A DNA stretch of 7,304 nucleotides, taken from an uncultured Porphyromonadaceae bacterium (lineage in GTDB: Bacteria > Bacteroidota > Bacteroidia > Bacteroidales > Muribaculaceae). Shown piece by piece: positions 1 to 4,784 of the stretch. The stretch's first letter is position 1. Every line of letters begins with the position of its first letter. The translations under genes and the position numbers were made by a program. The notes beneath the pieces are model-generated. The model saw nothing but the letters and a program-made list of their open reading frames with translations. It was not told the DNA's origin and searched no databases. The stretch spans positions 1-7,304 of the forward strand of contig CABQCA010000115.1 of NCBI GenBank assembly GCA_902462525.1, given 5' to 3'.

Positions 1-352
1 AGCTGTAGGTGTAGCATAGGCCGAGGGTATCGACGATTTTTACAAGGTTATTGCGGCTCTTCATCACTTCGAGCTCTGTTTCGTCGATATAGTCCTTAAA
101 CGCCATGATGGGGTTGTTGGCGCCTCCGAGATTGAATGCGTTTTCATTGGCGCTGGCCACATCGTTGAGGTAGATAGATGCCTGTATGCTGTAGGTGGGC
201 ACTACGGATTTCAGATATATGAAAGCGGCGACAAGACATATGGCCACACTTAATGCAAACCACTTGTAGTGTGCGAGATAGTCGAGAAGAAGACCTTTGA
301 GGTCGAATTCCGCTTCTGTGTTGTTCCGGTTGTCGAGATTTTCGTTTTCCAT
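1..352 (-). CDS. Wzz/Wzc-type polysaccharide co-polymerase, 5' part only (runs off window edge)
   Basis: Only the first 117 codons are present; the gene continues beyond base 1. The protein starts MENENLDNRN. A short acidic cytoplasmic tail is followed by one hydrophobic segment at about residues 31-49 (WFALSVAICLVAAFIYLKSV) and then a periplasmic stretch with the Wzz-like phrase ELEVMKSRNNLVKIVDTLGL near residues 93-112. This arrangement is the N-terminus of the chain-length determinant family (Wzz/GumC/Wzc), an inner-membrane protein that sets polymer length and links polymerisation to the outer-membrane exporter. In Bacteroidales such proteins often carry a C-terminal BY-type tyrosine kinase domain, but that part would lie outside the window, so kinase activity cannot be judged. 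The start codon lies one base after the wza stop codon, which suggests cotranscription and translational coupling. Confidence 0.85.
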   Translation of the reverse strand, partial: MENENLDNRNNTEAEFDLKGLLLDYLAHYKWFALSVAICLVAAFIYLKSVVPTYSIQASIYLNDVASANENAFNLGGANNPIMAFKDYIDETELEVMKSRNNLVKIVDTLGLCYTYS

Positions 353-353
353 A

Positions 354-1202
354 TCAGTTCTTGGAGAGGTTGATGATGCCGATGATAAGAGAAGCGAGCG
401 ACGACATGCCGCCGACAATGGTGACTGTGGAGGCTACCGCGGGATTCATCTGCCATGCCGATGCGCGCATGGAGCTGTTCGGCTGCACGTAGATGTAGTC
501 GTTCTGCTTAAGGTTGAAATACGGGGAAAGGAGGAAATTCTTGTCGTGAATGTTGAGTTTTACAACCTCACGTTTGCCTTCGGAGTTGGTGCGGTAGAGG
601 AGAATGTTCTCGCGGTCGCCTTTGATGTCGAGGTCGCCTGCCAGCGAAATGGCTTCGAGGAAGGTCATGCGCTCGTTCTTGCTCTGGTATACACCGGGAT
701 TTTTAACAGCGCCGGCAACAGTGACGCGGAAATTCATCAGACGGATGTCGACATTGGGTTTTTCGGTGACGTACTTGGGGTATATTTCATCGGCTATCTT
801 GTTTGCGACTTCACGCTTTGTGAGGCCTGCGACCTCTATCTGCCCCAGCACGGGGAAGTCGATGGTTCCGTCGGCATTCACAAGATAGTACTCTGTCAGC
901 GATTCGACAGAGGTGCTGTTGTAGCTTGTTGCTGTTCGGTTTATGATATTCAGTCTGCCGTCAGCATCGATGTACCGGCCACGGTTGAAAGGTGCGAGGG
1001 CATTGACATTTGCGCCTCCGACCTCAATATTGAGCAGGTCGCCCACGGTGATGACAGGGTCCTGGTTGACCGCAAGCATATTGAGTGAATCGGCGCTCAG
1101 TTGATCGGCATCAACGAAGTAGGGTACTTTTTTAGGGGCTGAGCATGAACTCAGCATAAGGAGAGCCACAGTCGCAGCGGCTAATTGAATTTTGAGTTTC
1201 AT
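354..1202 (-). CDS. wza: Wza-type polysaccharide export outer-membrane lipoprotein (OPX family)
   Basis: The 282-residue protein begins MKLKIQLAAATVALLMLSSC, a lipoprotein signal peptide with lipobox L17-S18-S19-C20, so the mature protein should be lipidated at Cys20. A poly_export-type region spans about residues 45-157 (DPVITVGDLLNIEV, then NADGTIDFPVLGQIEVAGLT). An SLBB-like domain follows from about 158 (RVTVAGAVKNPGVY). FNLKQNDYIYVQP lies near 229-241, and a hydrophobic C-terminal helix at about 255-279 probably crosses the outer membrane as in E. coli Wza. The family forms the oligomeric channel that exports capsule or exopolysaccharide together with a Wzc-type partner, and such a partner is encoded next. 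An in-frame ATG at 1268 would add 22 residues, but it overlaps the predicted -7 promoter box and would bury the signal peptide, so the start at 1202 is preferred. No Shine-Dalgarno is present; the start follows an A-rich CAACAACTAATA. Confidence 0.93.
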   Translation of the reverse strand: MKLKIQLAAATVALLMLSSCSAPKKVPYFVDADQLSADSLNMLAVNQDPVITVGDLLNIEVGGANVNALAPFNRGRYIDADGRLNIINRTATSYNSTSVESLTEYYLVNADGTIDFPVLGQIEVAGLTKREVANKIADEIYPKYVTEKPNVDIRLMNFRVTVAGAVKNPGVYQSKNERMTFLEAISLAGDLDIKGDRENILLYRTNSEGKREVVKLNIHDKNFLLSPYFNLKQNDYIYVQPNSSMRASAWQMNPAVASTVTIVGGMSSLASLIIGIINLSKN

Positions 1203-1231
1203 TATTAGTTGTTGTCTGACAGCTATAAAAA

Positions 1232-1247
1232 GTAAATCAATATTTAC
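1232..1247 (-). promoter_or_regulatory. Leader inverted repeat followed by a T-run, upstream of wza
   Basis: In the wza 5' leader the minus strand reads GTAAAT-ATTG-ATTTAC, a perfect 6-bp inverted repeat with a 4-nt loop, immediately followed by TTTTT (plus-strand positions 1227-1231). The layout is that of a small attenuator or operator lying between the predicted transcription start (about 1260) and the start codon at 1202. The stem is very AT-rich and therefore weak, so a protein-binding operator is as plausible as RNA termination. The function is inference only. Confidence 0.3.
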
Positions 1248-1265
1248 GTAATTAAATCTCGGGTG

Positions 1266-1297
1266 CAAAGATAAGCATAATATGCCACTTCACCAAT
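1266..1297 (-). promoter_or_regulatory. Bacteroidetes-type promoter for wza
   Basis: On the minus strand the -7 box TATCTTTG (1273-1266) matches the Bacteroidetes consensus TAnnTTTG exactly. It is preceded by exactly 20 nt and then ATTG (1297-1294), close to the -33 TTTG. Transcription would start near 1260, giving a leader of about 58 nt. The box is followed by CACC, a tail also seen after the tRNA promoter. Confidence 0.75.
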
Positions 1298-1328
1298 TTT
1301 TGAGCTATTTAGAGCCCTTCGGGCGGCG

Positions 1329-1336
1329 CAAAATTA
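1329..1336 (-). promoter_or_regulatory. Possible second, distal -7 box upstream of wza
   Basis: The minus strand carries TAATTTTG, a full match to TAnnTTTG, followed by CGCC. The region 20 nt upstream reads GTTT rather than TTTG, so the -33 part is weak. It could be an alternative start for the export operon or a chance match in AT-rich DNA. A short GCCC-TTC-GGGC palindrome lies just downstream at 1313-1323. Confidence 0.3.
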
Positions 1337-1444
1337 GTCAAATCCTGACACTGGGAAAACGTTTCGGATGCCTATGATTAAAACACCCCTCCCATTTTAA
1401 ATATTTTTAACATTTGAGCGGTAATCTATTTCCTTTTTCCGCGT

Positions 1445-1452
1445 CATATTTG
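1445..1452 (+). promoter_or_regulatory. Weak candidate -7 box for the M16 peptidase gene
   Basis: CATATTTG matches TAnnTTTG at all but the first of its six defined positions and lies 41 nt before the start codon at 1494. No TTTG sits at the expected distance upstream; the nearest, at 1413-1416, is 28 nt away rather than about 20. This is the best candidate seen for the gene, but it is not convincing. Confidence 0.25.
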
Positions 1453-1493
1453 TCAGATGTTTTAAAGGAATCATATCACATCACACATCATAT

Positions 1494-4352
1494 ATGAAAA
1501 AATTTCTTTTAGGCGCTTTTGCCGCGGCAGCGGTTTTCTTCGGCGCCACCACCTCACAGGCACAGGCCCCCGGCCAGCAGCTGCCTGAACTGCCGCTCGA
1601 CTCCGCCCTCCACACGGGCACACTGCCCAACGGCCTCACCTATTTTATCCGTCATAACGACAATCCCAAAGGACAGGCCGATTTCTACATAGCACAGAAA
1701 GTCGGCTCTATTCTCGAAGAGGACAACCAGCGCGGTCTTGCCCACTTTCTGGAACATATGTGCTTCAACGGCACCACAAATTTCCCGGGCAAGAACCTTA
1801 TAACATGGCTCGAATCGATAGGTGTGAAGTTCGGTTATAACCTCAACGCCCGCACCGGTATCGACGAGACTATCTACAATATCTCGAATGTTCCTGTAGC
1901 CCGCACCTCGGTGCAGGACAGCTGTCTGCTCATTCTTCACGACTGGGCCTGCGACGTCACTCTCGACCCGGCTGAAATCGAAGCCGAACGCGGTGTTATC
2001 CACGAGGAATGGCGCCAGAGCATGAAGGGCTCGATGCGTATCATAGAGGAAGCTCTCCCGACCATCTATCCCGACAGCAAGTACGGTCACCGTCTGCCTA
2101 TCGGCATCATGGATGTTGTCGACAACTTCCCGCCTCAGGCTATCAGGGATTACTACCACACATGGTATCGTCCCGACCAGCAGGCAATCATCGTGGTGGG
2201 CGACATCGATCCCGCGTATATCGAAGGTAAAATCAAGGAAATGTTCTCGGAAATAAAGATGCCCGAGAATCCCAAGGAACGTCTCTACGTGGAGGTCGAC
2301 GACACCCCCGGTACCATCTACGCTATCGGTAAGGATCCCGAAATGTCGGCCGCCGCTACTCTGCTGATGTTCAAGAACGATAATGCACGCCTGCCCCGGG
2401 CATACCGCAACACACCGCTCTTCTTCCAGATGGAATACATCACCGACGTCGTTTCCATTATGATGAGCGAACGTTTCAACGATCTTGCCAAGAAGCCCGA
2501 TTGCAAATTCTCGAATGTCAGCCTTTCGATCGGCGACTTCTTCGTGGCGAAGACCAAGGGCGCGCTCACCATGGAAATCATTGCCAAGGACAATAACGGC
2601 ATGGTCGATGCTGTCACCGAGGCTTACCGCGAACTGCTCCGCGCCGCACGCACCGGTTTCACTATCGGTGAGTACGAGCGTGCCCGCGCTGAGTTCATGT
2701 CGCGTATCGAAAAGGCCTACAACGCACGCAACGACGTCAAAAACACCACTTTCGCCGAAGAGTATGTGAAATTCTTCGTCGATAATGTGCCCGCACCCGG
2801 TGTTGCCTATGAGAAGCAGCAGTACGACAGTTTTGTCAACCTTATAGGCATCGACATCATCAACCAGTATCTGCCGCAGATCGTAATCGACGACAACCGT
2901 GTGCTCTTCGCCCTCATGCCCGACAAGGAAGGTGTGACGATTCCCACCGAGCAGCAGTTTGCCGACGCTCTCGAGGCTGTCGACGACGAGGAGCTGGAAG
3001 GCTACAAGGACGAGGTCCGCACCGATCCTCTTCTTCCCAACCTGCCCAAGGCCGGAAAGGTGAAAAAGACTGCCCGCCTCGCTGAATGGGACGCTACCGA
3101 GTACACTCTCTCCAACGGCGTGAAAGTTGTGGTGAAACCCACCGACTTCAAGGCCGACGAGATAGTGATGACGGCTATCGCCAAAGGCAAAGCCGGCTCG
3201 ACACTCGACCAGAGCCTCGCTTCGAGCATCAAATACCTCTCTAACGGTCTGGTGGAATACGGCATCAACGCCTACACCAACTCCGATCTTCAGAAGTACA
3301 CTTCCGGCAAACAGGCCGCTGTAAGCTTCAGTTTCGACAACTACACCCGCGAGGTGAACGGTGTCACCACTGTCAAGGATCTTCCCACATTCATGGAACT
3401 TGTCTACGGCTATTTCACCGGCATCAACATCGATGAAAAGGAATTCGAGGCCACCCGCAATTCCATAGCCGGTATTTTTGAAAATCAGGAATCGACTCCT
3501 GAATTCCAGTTCAGCAAGCTCCTCATGGGCACAATCTTCAAGGCTCCCGCTAAACAAATGCTTACTTCGGCCGACATCAAGAGCGCCGATCGGGCTGCAA
3601 TCGTGAAGATTGTCCGCGACATGCTGGTCAACGCCGCCGACTACACATTCGTATTCGTGGGCGCTATCGACACCGATACATTCATTCCTCTGATGGAGCA
3701 GTACATCGCCACTCTCCCTGCCGATGCCAAGAAACTAAGCAAGGAAATCGTGGCAAATCCCGACTTCGAAGTCGCTCTCGGCAGCGCCACCGATGTATTC
3801 ACCACCAAGATGAAAACTCCGCAGACCTACTGCTTCATTGGCTTCGGCGGTAAACTGCCTTACACGCCAAAGAACAAGGCTCTTGCTTCGGTGAGCGCAC
3901 AGATTCTCAGCAAGCGTCTCCTCGACAAGATCCGTGAAGAGATGGGTGCAACTTATTCGCTCGGCGCGCAGGGCAACATGTCGCGTATGGGCAATGCCAA
4001 CGTAAACTTCCAGATCGCATTCCCCATGAAGCCTGAAATGCGCGACCAGGCAGTGGCCGCTATCGCCGACATGATCGAGGCAATGAAAGAAAATGTGACC
4101 GAGGACGAACTCAAGCCTGTTATCGAATACTCCATCAAACAGGCCGGTGAAGACTTCAAGGAAAACAACGACTGGGCCGGCGCCATCGCCGCAACAAGCC
4201 TCAACGGTGTTCAGACATTCGTAAATACGGTCGATACTCTCAACAGTATTACTGTCGACGACGTGAAGGCCTTCATGGCCGAACTTCTGAGCCAGAACAA
4301 CTACCGTGTGTTCCTTCTCAATCCCGAAGGCCTCACCGAAGTAGCCGAATAA
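1494..4352 (+). CDS. Secreted M16 family zinc metallopeptidase (pitrilysin/insulinase type)
   Basis: The 952-residue protein begins MKKFLLGAFAAAAVFFGATT and has a Sec signal peptide probably cleaved after SQA (residue 23), so it should act in the periplasm or be attached to the envelope. The inverted zinc motif HxxEH is intact as H84-F-L-E87-H88 within GLAHFLEHMCFNGT. The likely third zinc ligand is E165 in EIEAER, 77 residues after H88 as in pitrilysin. The first half contains the catalytic and partner domains (PQAIRDYYHTWYRPDQQAII near 214-233). The second half, from about residue 530 (TEYTLSNGVKVVVKPT), is the inactive repeat and carries the substrate-binding Arg/Tyr pair (R814 and Y821 in IREEMGATYS). 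The length of about 950 fits clam-shell M16 enzymes with two halves fused. These enzymes usually degrade short unfolded peptides; the substrate here is unknown. It is transcribed alone, diverging from wza, and ends in a strong terminator. Confidence 0.95.
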   Translation: MKKFLLGAFAAAAVFFGATTSQAQAPGQQLPELPLDSALHTGTLPNGLTYFIRHNDNPKGQADFYIAQKVGSILEEDNQRGLAHFLEHMCFNGTTNFPGKNLITWLESIGVKFGYNLNARTGIDETIYNISNVPVARTSVQDSCLLILHDWACDVTLDPAEIEAERGVIHEEWRQSMKGSMRIIEEALPTIYPDSKYGHRLPIGIMDVVDNFPPQAIRDYYHTWYRPDQQAIIVVGDIDPAYIEGKIKEMFSEIKMPENPKERLYVEVDDTPGTIYAIGKDPEMSAAATLLMFKNDNARLPRAYRNTPLFFQMEYITDVVSIMMSERFNDLAKKPDCKFSNVSLSIGDFFVAKTKGALTMEIIAKDNNGMVDAVTEAYRELLRAARTGFTIGEYERARAEFMSRIEKAYNARNDVKNTTFAEEYVKFFVDNVPAPGVAYEKQQYDSFVNLIGIDIINQYLPQIVIDDNRVLFALMPDKEGVTIPTEQQFADALEAVDDEELEGYKDEVRTDPLLPNLPKAGKVKKTARLAEWDATEYTLSNGVKVVVKPTDFKADEIVMTAIAKGKAGSTLDQSLASSIKYLSNGLVEYGINAYTNSDLQKYTSGKQAAVSFSFDNYTREVNGVTTVKDLPTFMELVYGYFTGINIDEKEFEATRNSIAGIFENQESTPEFQFSKLLMGTIFKAPAKQMLTSADIKSADRAAIVKIVRDMLVNAADYTFVFVGAIDTDTFIPLMEQYIATLPADAKKLSKEIVANPDFEVALGSATDVFTTKMKTPQTYCFIGFGGKLPYTPKNKALASVSAQILSKRLLDKIREEMGATYSLGAQGNMSRMGNANVNFQIAFPMKPEMRDQAVAAIADMIEAMKENVTEDELKPVIEYSIKQAGEDFKENNDWAGAIAATSLNGVQTFVNTVDTLNSITVDDVKAFMAELLSQNNYRVFLLNPEGLTEVAE

Positions 4353-4374
4353 ATCTTTCGTTCCTGAAAAATAT

Positions 4375-4409
4375 GCGGTTTCCGGCAGTTATGTCGGAAA
4401 CCGCTTTTT
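4375..4409 (+). terminator. Intrinsic terminator of the M16 peptidase gene
   Basis: A perfect 10-bp stem, GCGGTTTCCG (4375-4384) with CGGAAACCGC (4395-4404), extends inward by a G-U wobble and two more pairs to a GTTA loop. It is directly followed by TTTTT, starting 22 nt after the stop codon. An A-run on the 5' side (4367-4371) could give some terminator activity on the other strand too. Confidence 0.92.
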
Positions 4410-4418
4410 AATGTCTGT

Positions 4419-4514
4419 CCATGGAGAGGAGCTTTCCAAGCTCCGGCCTTTCGAGGCATCATTGCGCGACTCATTTTCGGCTAAGGCCGGCTGTTGAAAA
4501 CAGCCTTTCCATGG
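4419..4514. repeat. Inverted pair of related palindromic units (REP/BIME-like element or structured RNA)
   Basis: Two 32-nt units face each other, 4419-4450 on the plus strand and 4514-4483 on the minus strand, separated by 32 bp. Each reads CCATGGARAGG, three variable bases, TTTYCAA, three variable bases, CCGGCCTT. They agree at 24 of 32 positions. Six of the eight differences lie in the two variable triplets, and these pair with each other within each unit (AGC/GCT in one, CTG/CAG in the other), so the 7-bp hairpin is kept while its sequence changes. Hairpins: 4428-4434 with 4438-4444, and 4489-4495 with 4499-4505. This is the pattern of paired REP units, commonly found between convergent genes, as here. 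A structured RNA is the alternative. No transposase is in the window and the copy number in the genome is unknown. Confidence 0.6.
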
Positions 4515-4524
4515 TCCAATGAAA

Positions 4525-4566
4525 CGCGAAAAGAGGACCTCCTTCGCAGGAAATCCTCTTTTCGCG
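4525..4566 (-). terminator. Hairpin terminator downstream of tRNA-Asn
   Basis: A perfect 13-bp inverted repeat, CGCGAAAAGAGGA (4525-4537) with its complement at 4554-4566, has a 16-nt interior that can form a further CCT/AGG pairing. On the minus strand the 3' arm contains CCTCTTTTCGCG followed by TTT. It begins at the last two bases of the tRNA, so it is the natural end of that transcript. The U-run is interrupted, so part of the TTTT may act as the tract after a shorter GAGGA stem. It also faces the M16 gene and could block read-through from either side. Confidence 0.7.
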
Positions 4567-4638
4567 CTTCAAGATGGACTCGAACCAACGACCCTCTGAT
4601 TAACAGTCAGATGCTCTAACCGACTGAGCTATTGAAGC
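4565..4638 (-). tRNA. tRNA-Asn (anticodon GUU)
   Basis: The 74-nt minus-strand sequence folds as a full cloverleaf. The acceptor stem is GCTTCAA with TTGAAGC (7 bp) and the discriminator is G. The D stem is GCTC/GAGC. The anticodon stem is TCTGA/TCAGA around loop CTGTTAA, giving anticodon GTT, which reads AAC and AAU. The variable loop is GGGTC, and the T arm is GTTGG-TTCGAGT-CCATC. The T stem has one U-U mismatch at its second pair. CCA is not encoded: the base after the discriminator starts CGAAAAG, so CCA must be added enzymatically. The gene has its own promoter upstream and a terminator hairpin starting inside its last two bases. Confidence 0.96.
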
Positions 4639-4650
4639 AGTTATTGCGGC

Positions 4651-4662
4651 GCCCCTCCGGGC
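4651..4662 (-). other. Short hairpin in the tRNA-Asn precursor leader
   Basis: The minus strand reads GCCC-GGAG-GGGC, a 4-bp GC stem with a 4-nt loop, between the predicted transcription start (about 4668) and the mature 5' end of the tRNA at 4638. It may form in the 5' leader that RNase P removes. A role is not shown. Confidence 0.35.
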
Positions 4663-4672
4663 TTTTGCGGTG

Positions 4673-4704
4673 CAAATTTACGGACTTTCCACGAACTGTG
4701 CAAA
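4673..4704 (-). promoter_or_regulatory. Bacteroidetes-type promoter for tRNA-Asn
   Basis: The minus strand has TTTG (4704-4701), exactly 20 nt, then TAAATTTG (4680-4673). Both boxes match the Bacteroidetes consensus in full. The next bases are CACC, as at the wza promoter. Transcription would start near 4668 and give a leader of about 30 nt before the mature tRNA. Confidence 0.8.
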
Positions 4705-4726
4705 CTTTTTCACCTTTTTTTGAACA

Positions 4727-4756
4727 TTTTCCCGAAAATAATTGTTTCCGGAAAAA
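4727..4756 (-). terminator. Possible 3' hairpin of the penicillin-binding protein gene
   Basis: On the minus strand 12 nt (4756-4745) pair with 12 nt (4738-4727) around the loop CAATTA, using two G-U wobbles. On the plus strand those wobbles become A-C mismatches, so the fold favours RNA read from the minus strand, which is the 3' UTR of the penicillin-binding protein gene, 29 nt after its stop. The flanking bases lack a U-run, so it may be only a 3'-end stabiliser. Confidence 0.35.
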
Positions 4757-4784
4757 TTTCAGAAGGCAGACACGCAGCCCGGAA

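Noticed and set aside
297..1088. A 263-codon plus-strand frame across the wza gene and the start of its partner
   Set aside because: It runs antisense to a clear lipoprotein gene and across the wza/co-polymerase junction, with no domain or promoter support.
1203..1268. Upstream ATG at 1268 as the wza start
   Set aside because: It overlaps the -7 promoter box and would be upstream of the predicted transcript start; it would also put 22 residues before the lipoprotein signal peptide.
1464..1469. AAAGGA as a Shine-Dalgarno sequence for the M16 gene
   Set aside because: It lies 24 nt before the start codon, too far away, and Bacteroidetes genes generally do not rely on such a site.
1554..3557. 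A 667-codon open frame on the minus strand across the M16 gene
   Set aside because: It is fully antisense to a gene with an intact signal peptide and catalytic motifs. Its translation shows no recognisable domain, and the frame is explained by codon bias on the other strand.
4419..4514. Inverted palindromes read as an insertion sequence or an integron attC site
   Set aside because: The 96 bp has no coding capacity and no obvious flanking target-site duplication, and there is no integrase or cassette gene nearby. A REP-like repeat or structured RNA fits better.
4565..4638. tRNA-Asn as an occupied integration site
   Set aside because: No direct repeat of the tRNA 3' end and no integrase gene is seen in the window.
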